Origin: Profundicola chukchiensis
Lineage (GTDB): Bacteria; Bacteroidota; Bacteroidia; Flavobacteriales; Weeksellaceae
NCBI RefSeq assembly: GCF_029664245.1
Contig: NZ_JANAIE010000009.1
Coordinates: 1 to 64,000, forward strand
DNA: 64,000 bases
Reading direction: 5' to 3'
The stretch's first letter is position 1. Every line of letters starts with the position of its first letter. Of the stretch, positions 47,651 to 56,197 are shown piece by piece. A program made the position numbers and the translations under genes. The notes below the pieces were generated by a model. That model ran no database searches. It saw nothing but the letters and a program-made list of their open reading frames with translations, and had not been told where the DNA came from.

Positions 47651-48907
47651 ATGAATTGGGAGAGATTGCAAGAAAAATTGGGGATTTTAGCGGATGCTGC
47701 GAAGTATGATGTTTCTTGTTCCTCTAGCGGAAGTAATCGTGAAAACACTAACAAAGGTTTGGGTGATAGTAGTGGCATGGGTATTTGTCACACCTATACA
47801 GAAGATGGTCGCTGTGTTTCTTTGTTGAAAATTTTATTGACTAATCATTGTATTTATGATTGTTTGTATTGCGTTTCAAGGAAGAGTAACGACATTAAAC
47901 GTGCGGCGTTTACGGTAGATGAGGTGGTTGAATTAACTATTAATTTTTATCGAAGAAATTATATCGAAGGCCTCTTTCTCTCTTCTGGGATTTTTAAAAA
48001 TTCTGACTTCACCATGGAAAGATTGGTGAGAGTTGCTAAAAAGTTAAGAACGGAGCATAAATTCAATGGTTATATTCACTTGAAAACTATTCCAGGAGCA
48101 AGTGATGAATTAATGCAAGAGGCTGGACTTTGGGCGGATAGATTAAGTGTAAATATTGAACTTCCAACCAAAAGTGGTTTAGCTTTGTTGGCACCCGACA
48201 AAAAACATGAGGATTTCATTAAGCCGATGAAAACCATTAGCAACGCAATTATAGAAAATAAGTCTGAGAAGAAAATCATTAAGTCTACTCCACAATTTAC
48301 GCCAGCTGGGCAGAGTAGTCAAATGATTATTGGAGCTACCAATGAAACCGATTTAGATATCGTGAAAACTTCAACTTTTTTATATAAAAATTTCAATCTC
48401 AAGAGAGTTTATTATTCTGGTTATGTACCGGTTTTAAAGGATAATAAATTGCCAGATTTGGGTACGCCGGTGCCTATGGTTAGGGAGAATCGATTGTATC
48501 AAACCGATTGGCTTTTTAGATTTTATCAGTTTGATCCTTCAGAGATCGTAAATGAAACCTATCCTCATTTAGATTTAGAAATCGACCCAAAATTGTCTTG
48601 GGCTTTACGCAATCGTCATCTTTTTCCAATAGATGTCAACACCGCGGATTATCATATGATTCTAAGAATTCCTGGAATAGGTGTTAAGTCAGCTAAGAAA
48701 ATTGTTTCAGCGCGAAGATTTGGAAAACTAGGGCAAGAGCAATTAAAGAAATTAGGAATTGCCATGAATCGTGCGCAGTATTTTATTACATCTAAAAATT
48801 ATTTCAATGCTAATGACTGGGATAGCCTAACGCTCAGGAATCTCATCATTCAATCAGGGAAAAGTAAATATTCTAATAAGTTTAGCACGCAACTTTCATT
48901 GTTTTAA
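47651..48907 (+). CDS. Putative DNA modification/repair radical SAM protein
   Basis: A 418-residue radical SAM enzyme. The 4Fe-4S motif is CIYDCLYC (CxxxCxxC). The SAM barrel spans about 55-300, and a C-terminal helix-hairpin-helix (RIPGIGVKSAKKIVSARRFG) suggests DNA binding. It fits the TIGR03916-type family known to occur beside uracil-DNA glycosylase-like proteins. The ATG at 47651 is preferred over a TTG seven codons upstream. The partner gene follows 12 bases later. Substrate unknown. Confidence 0.9.
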   Translation: MNWERLQEKLGILADAAKYDVSCSSSGSNRENTNKGLGDSSGMGICHTYTEDGRCVSLLKILLTNHCIYDCLYCVSRKSNDIKRAAFTVDEVVELTINFYRRNYIEGLFLSSGIFKNSDFTMERLVRVAKKLRTEHKFNGYIHLKTIPGASDELMQEAGLWADRLSVNIELPTKSGLALLAPDKKHEDFIKPMKTISNAIIENKSEKKIIKSTPQFTPAGQSSQMIIGATNETDLDIVKTSTFLYKNFNLKRVYYSGYVPVLKDNKLPDLGTPVPMVRENRLYQTDWLFRFYQFDPSEIVNETYPHLDLEIDPKLSWALRNRHLFPIDVNTADYHMILRIPGIGVKSAKKIVSARRFGKLGQEQLKKLGIAMNRAQYFITSKNYFNANDWDSLTLRNLIIQSGKSKYSNKFSTQLSLF

Positions 48908-48919
48908 GAAGGGAAACAG

Positions 48920-49678
48920 ATGGTTTATTTGATTTATGATGGAAGCTTTGAGGGATTAATTTCTGCAGTTTTTGATGTATATGATCAAAAGCTTTCGCAG
49001 GTTAAATTATGTAAGAAAAATCAAGAAATCCCAGATTTATTTGCTCGTAGTGTTGAAGTAGATTTTTCCGATCAGAAGTTTAAAAGGGTAGGTGAAAAGT
49101 TGAAAGAATATCTTGGTAAGTCGGGATTTAATTCTTTCTGGAAAGCCACTTTAAGTGAATTGCCAAATGTTGACGATTTGATTTTAAGTTTGATTAAATA
49201 TACTTTTCAAGAGAAAAAGAATGTTTTGAAAAACTATGGTCATCCAGATGTTTTAAAGTTGCAACAAATTCTTAAAAGTTTAAACCGAGAAAGGCATCGT
49301 ATGAATGCATTTGTGCGGTTTGAGCTGGGGAAGGATCAAGTTTTTTATGCGACCATAGAACCCGATTTTGATGTTCTTCCGCTCATAAGTAATCATTTTA
49401 AAAATCGCTATGCCGATCAGAAATGGCTCATTTTTGACTTAAAACGCAACTACGGAATTTATTATGATTTAAATACGGTTTCAACTTTGGAAATTGCAAA
49501 AGATAATGCTCATAATCAACCGGCGGTGTTAGAGGTGGAGTGGGATTCAGCAGAAATGGAATATCAAAAATTGTGGAAAAACTATTTTAAATCCACAAAT
49601 TTTAATTCACGAAAAAACACCAAACTACATCTGCAGCATGTTCCAAAACGCTATTGGCGCTATCTCACAGAGAAGTGA
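48920..49678 (+). CDS. DUF4130 (TIGR03915-type) putative DNA metabolism protein
   Basis: A 252-residue partner of the radical SAM gene. It opens MVYLIYDGSFEGLISAVFD and closes KRYWRYLTE, both typical of the family, which in some bacteria is fused to a uracil-DNA glycosylase domain; here there is no such fusion. A shared transcript is certain from the 12-base gap. Function is unknown; work in the same DNA repair or modification step as its neighbour is inferred from constant pairing. Confidence 0.88.
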   Translation: MVYLIYDGSFEGLISAVFDVYDQKLSQVKLCKKNQEIPDLFARSVEVDFSDQKFKRVGEKLKEYLGKSGFNSFWKATLSELPNVDDLILSLIKYTFQEKKNVLKNYGHPDVLKLQQILKSLNRERHRMNAFVRFELGKDQVFYATIEPDFDVLPLISNHFKNRYADQKWLIFDLKRNYGIYYDLNTVSTLEIAKDNAHNQPAVLEVEWDSAEMEYQKLWKNYFKSTNFNSRKNTKLHLQHVPKRYWRYLTEK

Positions 49679-49687
49679 TTTTAATAA

Positions 49688-50251
49688 TTATAAAACTGAT
49701 TTAGTCATATCTAACCCCAAGCTGATATAGTGATTATTGTTAAACTCAAATTCGTCAATGATTTCCCACCCAAGTTTTCTAGTGTGTGCCTCTTTAGAAA
49801 TCACATTTACTTTATTGATGAAAGTAACTGAAATCGGATACTTCTTCACTAATTCCAACCTCATCTCTTCAAATATTTGATTGATAACACCTCGACCACG
49901 GTATTTTTCGTCAATGCAAATCGGGCCATATTGAAAACTGTTTTCTGTGGTAATTTCTTGGCCTCTAAAATTGATTAGTGGAAATCTTGAAACCATGTAA
50001 TTAAAGATTTCCCATTGTTCGAAATACTTCCAGCTCCCAGCAAAAGCATAGGCAATAATTTTATTATCTTTATTTTTAGCAACAAAAACGCCGTTCAAAT
50101 CAATTAATTCTTGTAGTTGTTCAACGGTGAAAGGAGTTGTAACAAACCCTTTCTTTAGTTCTTCTTCGCTGAGGTTTCTGAATAAATTCTTTTCCTGAAG
50201 AGCTAAAATTCCAGGGATATCAGCCTGTGTGCCTTTGCTAGTTTTAATCAT
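49688..50251 (-). CDS. GNAT family N-acetyltransferase
   Basis: A 187-residue acetyltransferase. The acetyl-CoA loop is CIDEKYRGRGVINQIFEEM (pattern R/QxxGxG), followed by the usual helix. The acceptor is unknown. It lies 11 bases after the CIA30 gene, so the pair forms a small operon, and it converges with the DUF4130 gene 9 bases away. Confidence 0.88.
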   Translation of the reverse strand: MIKTSKGTQADIPGILALQEKNLFRNLSEEELKKGFVTTPFTVEQLQELIDLNGVFVAKNKDNKIIAYAFAGSWKYFEQWEIFNYMVSRFPLINFRGQEITTENSFQYGPICIDEKYRGRGVINQIFEEMRLELVKKYPISVTFINKVNVISKEAHTRKLGWEIIDEFEFNNNHYISLGLDMTKSVL

Positions 50252-50262
50252 AGAATTTAATT

Positions 50263-50754
50263 TTAAATTAAATAAATACTGTCGATTTCGAGTCGAAACT
50301 CTTCATTCTTATTATTCCCAATTAGAAACCCAATTTCCTCGATATAATTTCCTTTAAAATTAGGTTTATCAAGTTTATTTCCGCGATAAGTTGGATATAA
50401 ATTATTTAACTCAATTTCAATTTCTTGCCACTCTCCATTAGTTTCAAAATATTGAATATAGGAATGATCATCTGTTTGCTTTTCTTTTAATCGAAATTGA
50501 AACCTTTGATTATCTCCTTTTACTTTGAGTTTAACTTTTAATAAACCTTCAACTCTAATCGGATTAAAACGATAACGAACTGAAGAAAATCCACCATTAT
50601 TCTCCGTTGAAACTTTACCTTGGAAAATACCTTTACGCTCTGAATTGATGCTAAAATGACTATTGGATTTTCCGCCCATTACTACATCATCTGTGACTTC
50701 CCAAGAATCTAGTTCTTTGGTCTTCCTGAAATTGAATATTTCTAATGGACTCAT
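50263..50754 (-). CDS. CIA30 family protein (NDUFAF1-like)
   Basis: A 163-residue beta-sandwich protein of the CIA30 family, which in mitochondria helps assemble complex I; bacterial members are poorly known. SWEVTDDVVMGGKSNSHFSI and GFSSVRYRF are the family signatures. No signal peptide. It follows the synthetase-fusion terminator and leads the GNAT gene. Confidence 0.87.
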   Translation of the reverse strand: MSPLEIFNFRKTKELDSWEVTDDVVMGGKSNSHFSINSERKGIFQGKVSTENNGGFSSVRYRFNPIRVEGLLKVKLKVKGDNQRFQFRLKEKQTDDHSYIQYFETNGEWQEIEIELNNLYPTYRGNKLDKPNFKGNYIEEIGFLIGNNKNEEFRLEIDSIYLI

Positions 50755-50774
50755 GCTTTTAATTTGTTTAAAGT

Positions 50775-50807
50775 TAATAAAAAATGGCGTCCAAAATAGA
50801 CGCCATT
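50775..50807 (-). terminator. Terminator of the acyl-CoA synthetase fusion gene
   Basis: On the minus strand AATGGCGTC (50807-50799) pairs GACGCCATT (50791-50783) and continues into six T, 27 bases after the stop codon at 50834. Confidence 0.88.
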
Positions 50808-50833
50808 ACAAATAGTAATTATGAGCAAACTAT

Positions 50834-53800
50834 TTATAAAACATTTTTGTTGATTTCCTCTACCACATCTGGGTTTAATAAAGTAGAAGTATCACCCATA
50901 TTCTCGGTATCTCGACTCGCGATTTTACGAAGAATTCTACGCATGATTTTTCCACTTCTAGTTTTTGGCAAACTATTCACAAACTGAATCTTGTCTAATT
51001 TCGCGATAGGACCAATTTTAGCTGTAATCAACTGATTGATCTCTTTGCGTAAATTATCTTGGTCACGTTTGCTTCCTTCATCTTTTAAAGTCACATAACC
51101 ATACAATGCACTTCCTTTAATCTCATGTGGGAAGCTAACAATCGCCGATTCAGCAATGGCTTGATGTTCGTTGATCGCATCTTCAATAGGAGCGGTTCCG
51201 AGGTTATGCCCAGAAACAATTACTACATCATCTACACGTCCTGTGATTCGATAATAACCAACTTCATCTCTCAATGCACCATCACCCGTAAAATACAAGC
51301 CTGGGAAAGTAGAGAAATAGGTCTCTTTATAACGTTCATGATTGTTATATACAGTTCTTGCCATTCCTGGCCATGGATATGCGATACAAAGTTTTCCGTC
51401 TACTTGATTTCCTTTAATCTCAACACCATTGGCTTCCATTAAAACCGGTTGAATTCCCGGTATTGGTAAAGTAGCATAAGTTGGTTTGGTTGGCGTTACA
51501 TATGGAATAGGGGAAATCATGATTCCACCTGTTTCTGTCTGCCACCAAGTATCCACAATTGGGCATTTTTTCTTCCCAATATGGTCATTATACCAGTGCC
51601 AAGCTTCCTCGTTAATAGGTTCCCCCACAGATCCAAGGATTTTTAAACTTGATAAGTCATGCTCATCTACAAAACTTAAATCTTGTTTTGCTAATGCACG
51701 AATAGCGGTTGGTGCTGTGTAAAATTGATTCACTTTATGCTTGTCTATAACATCCCAAAATCTTCCATAATCAGGATAAGAAGGAACTCCTTCAAACATA
51801 ACTGTGGTCGCTCCATTGGCAAGTGGACCGTAAACGATATAGCTATGTCCTGTAATCCAGCCAATATCGGCGGTACACCAATAGACATCATCGTTTTTAT
51901 ATTGGAATACATTTTTAAAGGTAAATGCCGTAAATACCATGTATCCAGCCGTGGTGTGAACCATTCCTTTCGGTGTTCCAGTGGAGCCAGAAGTGTATAG
52001 AATAAATAAAGGATCCTCTGCATCCATTTCTTCAGCCTCGCATTCAGAAGAAGCATTCATTAATTCTTCGTGAAGCCATTTGTCGCGGCCTTCTACCCAT
52101 TCTACTTTGTCGTGAATTCGCTTGGCTACCAGACAAGTTTCTAAATTAGGCGTATCTAATAAAGCTTCATCAACGATTTTCTTTAAATCTATCGTTTTAG
52201 ACCCACGATAAGAACCATCCGCTGTCACGATTAATTTACAATCTGCATCGTTGATTCTAGATGAAAGCGCTTTTGAAGAAAATCCTGCAAAAACCACAGA
52301 ATGAATAGCACCAATTCTTGCGCAAGCCAACATTGTATAGGTTAAAGCTGGAATCATAGGTAAATAAATACAAACTTTATCACCCTTTTTGATGCCATTA
52401 TTTTTAAGCACATTTGCCATGCGATTCACATGCTGCGCTAATTCATTATAGGAAATATGTTGAGCTTTTTCCTTTGGATCATTAGGTTCAAAAATAATAG
52501 CAGTTTTCTCTCCTCGTGTTCTAAGGTGTCGGTCGATACAGTTTTCGGTAATGTTTAGTTTAGCATTTTTAAACCACTCAACTTTACTCTCTTTTTTATC
52601 CCATTCTAAAACCTTGTCCCAAGTTTTTCTCCAATGAAAATTATTGGTGGCAATGGTGCTCCAAAAGTCTTCTGGATCTTGTTTAGAAATTCTATAAACA
52701 TCAATATATTTCTCTAAGGAATCAATGTTGTAATAGCTATCAGCTAAGACTTTTAATGAACTAGTAATATCTTTTTCTGTCTTTGAAAAAGCTCCAATTT
52801 TCTCGCTCCTGAACTGCTCAATCAATTCGTCTAAAACAAAAGGATCTTCTATCGTTGATGGAACCGTGTAATCTTTCCCATCGATCATAGCGCGCATGGT
52901 CTTGCGTAGAATCTTGCCTGATCTAGTTTTTGGTAAGCGCTTTACCACCGAAATGGTTTTCAAAACTGCAACAGGTCCAACTTGCTGACGAACCATTTGC
53001 ACAAGTTCAGTTTGTAATTTAAAATGTTCGTAGTCTTCTTGTCCGATTTTAAGAACAATTAAAGCATGCGGAACTTGTCCCCTTAAATTATCTTCAACAC
53101 CAATCACAGCGCATTCAGCAACTGCAGGGTGATTCGCCACAACTTCTTCCATGGTTGAGGTGGAAAGTCGATGTCCTGCCACGTTGATGACATCATCCAC
53201 ACGCCCTGTAATAAATACATAACCATCTTCGTCTATGTATCCGCCATCGCCAGAGAAGTAATATCCAGGGAAGCGTTGTAAATATCCAGCTTTGTATCTT
53301 TCGTTATTGCGCCAAAGCGTCGGCATAAATCCTGGTGGCATCGGAAGTTTGATAGCAACATAGCCTTCTTCATTGGTTTCGGCAGCATAACCTTCTTCAG
53401 TTAAAATTTGAATTTGATAACCTGGGACAGGTTTTCCAGAGGAGCCAATTTTAATTTCAAATGGATCAACTCCCATTAAATTGGCTACCATCGGCCAACC
53501 GGATTCTGTTTGCCACCAATGGTCGATTACAGGAATTTGTAATTTTTCTTTTGTCCAAGTCAGTGTGGCTTCGTCGCATCGCTCACCTGCAAGGAATAAG
53601 TATTTTAATGATGAAATGTCATGATTTTTAATTAAATCTCCATTCGCATCTTCTCTTTTAATTGCACGAATCGCTGTAGGCGCAGTAAACATTCCGTTGA
53701 CTTTGTGTTCCTCAATCACGCGCCAGAATGCAGAAGCATCTGGAGTTTTAACTGGTTTTCCTTCGAATAGAATAGTAGTACAACGATTAATCATGGGACC

Positions 53801-54679
53801 ATAACAAATGAAGGAGTGTCCAACTACCCAGCCCACATCAGATGCGGCCCAGAATGTATCGCCTTCGTTCATTCCATAAATGTATTTCATCGAAAACTTA
53901 AGCGCTGTGGCATATCCACCTGTATCACGTAAAACTCCTTTTGGTTTTCCTGTAGTTCCAGAGGTGTATAAAAAATAAGAAGGATGATAAGATGGAACCG
54001 GAACGCAATCAGCGGGTGTAACATCTTTAATTAATTCTTCATAATCGATATCGTAATCTTTTTCAGGTTTATCTGCTCCAAGTTCACGATTATACACAAT
54101 TACTTTTTCAGGCTTATGAGCAGATTGTTCAATCGCCTCATCCACCATAGGTTTGTATGGAATAATTCTGTCGACTTCAATTCCAGAAGTAGCTGTGATT
54201 AAAACTTTAGGTTCTGCATCTTCAATTCTAACTGCTAATTCATGGGGCGCAAACCCACCAAATACAACCGAGTGAATTGCGCCAATTCTTGTACATGCCA
54301 ACATGCTAAAAACGGCATGAGGAATCATAGGCATATAAATCACAACGGTATCTCCTTTCTCAACACCGAGTTTCTTAAGTCCACCTGCAATTTTCTCCAC
54401 ATTTTCCTTCATTTCGTTGTAGGTGTATGGAATATTGTGATGGCGAACGGCAGAATCATAAATCATAGCAACCTCATCACCATGACCATCTTCTATGTGG
54501 CGATCTATAGCTAAATAACAAAGGTTGGTCTCACCATCCGGAAACCAATGGTAAATACCTTCTTCGTCTTGTTCAACTGCGGTTTTAGGTTCTTTAAACC
54601 ATTTTAATTCACTGGCTTTGTCTAACCAGAATTCTTCAGGGTTTTCAATGCTGTCGTTGTAAAAGTCTTGATATTTCAT
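50834..54679 (-). CDS. Fused short-chain acyl-CoA synthetase (PrpE/ACSS3-like + Acs-like)
   Basis: One open frame of 1281 residues holding two complete AMP-forming synthetases. The first (about 1-620) has YTSGTTGKPKG (238-248), HWWQTESGW and catalytic Lys589 in PKTRSGK; it resembles PrpE/ACSS3 propionyl-CoA synthetases. A linker (about 620-650) leads to the second (about 650-1281), which has LNITENCIDRHL, YTSGSTGTPKG (895-905), DTWWQTETGG and Lys1244 in PKTRSGK, as in acetyl-CoA synthetase. The second half has no methionine at its natural start, so a single polypeptide is expected. The two halves are alike but far from identical. Confidence 0.92.
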   Translation of the reverse strand: MKYQDFYNDSIENPEEFWLDKASELKWFKEPKTAVEQDEEGIYHWFPDGETNLCYLAIDRHIEDGHGDEVAMIYDSAVRHHNIPYTYNEMKENVEKIAGGLKKLGVEKGDTVVIYMPMIPHAVFSMLACTRIGAIHSVVFGGFAPHELAVRIEDAEPKVLITATSGIEVDRIIPYKPMVDEAIEQSAHKPEKVIVYNRELGADKPEKDYDIDYEELIKDVTPADCVPVPSYHPSYFLYTSGTTGKPKGVLRDTGGYATALKFSMKYIYGMNEGDTFWAASDVGWVVGHSFICYGPMINRCTTILFEGKPVKTPDASAFWRVIEEHKVNGMFTAPTAIRAIKREDANGDLIKNHDISSLKYLFLAGERCDEATLTWTKEKLQIPVIDHWWQTESGWPMVANLMGVDPFEIKIGSSGKPVPGYQIQILTEEGYAAETNEEGYVAIKLPMPPGFMPTLWRNNERYKAGYLQRFPGYYFSGDGGYIDEDGYVFITGRVDDVINVAGHRLSTSTMEEVVANHPAVAECAVIGVEDNLRGQVPHALIVLKIGQEDYEHFKLQTELVQMVRQQVGPVAVLKTISVVKRLPKTRSGKILRKTMRAMIDGKDYTVPSTIEDPFVLDELIEQFRSEKIGAFSKTEKDITSSLKVLADSYYNIDSLEKYIDVYRISKQDPEDFWSTIATNNFHWRKTWDKVLEWDKKESKVEWFKNAKLNITENCIDRHLRTRGEKTAIIFEPNDPKEKAQHISYNELAQHVNRMANVLKNNGIKKGDKVCIYLPMIPALTYTMLACARIGAIHSVVFAGFSSKALSSRINDADCKLIVTADGSYRGSKTIDLKKIVDEALLDTPNLETCLVAKRIHDKVEWVEGRDKWLHEELMNASSECEAEEMDAEDPLFILYTSGSTGTPKGMVHTTAGYMVFTAFTFKNVFQYKNDDVYWCTADIGWITGHSYIVYGPLANGATTVMFEGVPSYPDYGRFWDVIDKHKVNQFYTAPTAIRALAKQDLSFVDEHDLSSLKILGSVGEPINEEAWHWYNDHIGKKKCPIVDTWWQTETGGIMISPIPYVTPTKPTYATLPIPGIQPVLMEANGVEIKGNQVDGKLCIAYPWPGMARTVYNNHERYKETYFSTFPGLYFTGDGALRDEVGYYRITGRVDDVVIVSGHNLGTAPIEDAINEHQAIAESAIVSFPHEIKGSALYGYVTLKDEGSKRDQDNLRKEINQLITAKIGPIAKLDKIQFVNSLPKTRSGKIMRRILRKIASRDTENMGDTSTLLNPDVVEEINKNVL

Positions 54680-54870
54680 AAAGTACGTCTATTAAATTAT
54701 TCAATTTAGAAACATATTTTACGCACCAAGTACCTCGAGGTAGGTCAAATGTGATAATCGCAAAATTCCCGCATTAAATTTTTGTAATGCTAATTTAGTT
54801 AGCTTTAAAATTAGAACTGTTTAATGTGGGTTTGTTTCTAATATAAATATAGCACTTTGTGTAAAAAGAG

Positions 54871-54968
54871 CCAACGGAATGCTTATTAAAAATCTATAAA
54901 TCATCATTTTTAATACGACAGAATCTAGACAAAATAAAAATCGCTTGCCTAATAAAAGACAAGCGATT
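54871..54968. repeat. Direct repeat copy A
   Basis: About 98 bases that match 56070-56168 with roughly four in five positions identical; the first 40 and the last 40 bases are nearly the same. It contains the AATCGCTTG/CAAGCGATT terminator hairpin. The two copies flank the T9SS gene at 55081-55902. Confidence 0.8.
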
Positions 54969-54970
54969 TT
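54940..54970 (-). terminator. Terminator of the T9SS gene (in repeat A)
   Basis: AAATCGCTTG and CAAGCGATTT pair across the loop; on the minus strand the stem is followed by TTTATTTT. Confidence 0.85.
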
Positions 54971-55080
54971 ATGTTGGATTAATCTTTTAATTCTCAAGGA
55001 TTAATTGAGTTTAAACTTAAAGTATTTTTGAATTTTGATTACTTTCAAGTTTAAAACAAAATCAGTTTGAGTGACTGAAT

Positions 55081-55902
55081 TTATTTTTTAATAAACTGCT
55101 CTGTTACAGTCTTAAAATCCATATGAACTTTAGCAAAATAAGCTCCAGCAGGTAATTGCGAGACCTTAATTTGAGTTGAATTTGAAGTTAAAAGTAGTTT
55201 ACCCGCAGTATTATAAATTTCAACTTTATTTACGCTATCATTACTTTTAATGTTCAAAATATCTTTAACTGGATTAGGGTAAATTTTAACTGATAATGGC
55301 GCATTAATATCTTTAACCCCCAAGTTAGAATTATGAGAAATATTAAAATCATCTAATAATAACACAAATTGTTCATCTGAGTTGTAGTGTCTCATAGCAA
55401 TTTTAATAGTGCTTCCTTGAAAGCTTGATAAATCTAAATCAATTTCCTGAGCAGTTGAAATGCCTTCAAAATTCATTTCAAAAAATGGAAGCATATCTAC
55501 ATTAAAGCTCTCTGAACTTTCAAAAACATAAAGTGCGAAATTATGATTGTTCATAAAATCAACATTGGTACCTAGTAAGAAATTTAAAGAAATATTACCT
55601 GAATCTGGTAAATCAATTTCGGGAGTTATAATAACATTATCAGGATATAAAGGCTGTTCATTTCCTGGTTCTAAACTATAGCCAAAAGATCCTAGCATTA
55701 GAGACATATCAGGGCCCCAACCTTGTTCTTCAGCTTGATCACTACTGAAAACTAACTCCCAATTGAATCCGTCTCCATCTAAATCACCTACGGTCCATCC
55801 TGGTAAGGCATCTCCTTCAAAGTCTTCGCTAAATATAATTTCTTCTTGGGCTAAGGCATAGAGTGAAACTAAAGCAAATAAAACTGTAAAAATATTCTTC
55901 AT
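55081..55902 (-). CDS. Choice-of-anchor J-like secreted protein with T9SS type A sorting tail
   Basis: A 273-residue exported protein. Signal peptide 1-18 (ends ALAQ). Residues about 22-190 look like a choice-of-anchor J/cleaved-adhesin jelly roll: FSEDFEG, GWTVGDLDGDGFNWE with a calcium-type DLDGDG loop, ITPEIDLPDSGNISLNF. The sorting module follows (LSVKIYPNPVKDILNI ... GAYFAKVHMDFKTVTEQFIKK). It probably sits on the cell surface. It lies between two copies of a ~98-bp repeat. Confidence 0.87.
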   Translation of the reverse strand: MKNIFTVLFALVSLYALAQEEIIFSEDFEGDALPGWTVGDLDGDGFNWELVFSSDQAEEQGWGPDMSLMLGSFGYSLEPGNEQPLYPDNVIITPEIDLPDSGNISLNFLLGTNVDFMNNHNFALYVFESSESFNVDMLPFFEMNFEGISTAQEIDLDLSSFQGSTIKIAMRHYNSDEQFVLLLDDFNISHNSNLGVKDINAPLSVKIYPNPVKDILNIKSNDSVNKVEIYNTAGKLLLTSNSTQIKVSQLPAGAYFAKVHMDFKTVTEQFIKK

Positions 55903-56069
55903 AATTTAAATATTATATGTTTAAAATTTTTCGAAATATATGATTTTTGAATCACTCAGAAATGTTAAATGTGAAAAATACTATCACCTTTCAGGCTAAG
56001 GAATTTTAAAACAGAAACATACAACGTAAAATGATTTCTTTTATCAAGTAATCAGTTTGTATCATAAGA

Positions 56070-56168
56070 CCAACGGACTGCTTATTAAAAATCTATAAAT
56101 AATCATTTTTGAAGAGATAGAACTCGGAGAAAATAAAAATCGCTTGCCTTAAAAAAAGACAAGCGATT
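56070..56168. repeat. Direct repeat copy B
   Basis: The second copy of the ~98-bp repeat (first at 54871-54968), same orientation. It too ends in a terminator hairpin, here serving the SoxB-like gene. The spacing between copies is about 1.2 kb and holds exactly one gene. Confidence 0.8.
56138..56168 (-). terminator. Terminator of the SoxB-like operon (in repeat B)
   Basis: AATCGCTTG pairs CAAGCGATT; on the minus strand the stem runs into TTTATTTTC, 30 bases after the stop codon. Confidence 0.83.
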
Positions 56169-56197
56169 AGGTGATAAATTAATTTATTAAAATTTAA

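Larger units (their letters stand above)
54680..55080. other. 401-base gap upstream of the synthetase fusion
   Basis: No gene is seen. The right part (54871-54968) is copy A of a ~98-bp direct repeat that ends in a terminator hairpin for the T9SS gene to its right. The left 190 bases must contain the promoter of the fusion gene, but no clear TAnnTTTG is found on the minus strand. Confidence 0.6.

Noticed and set aside
50834-54679. Assembly error joining two synthetase genes
   Set aside because: The linker is an ordinary coding sequence with no repeat at the joint, and the second half has no start codon of its own; still worth confirming by long reads.
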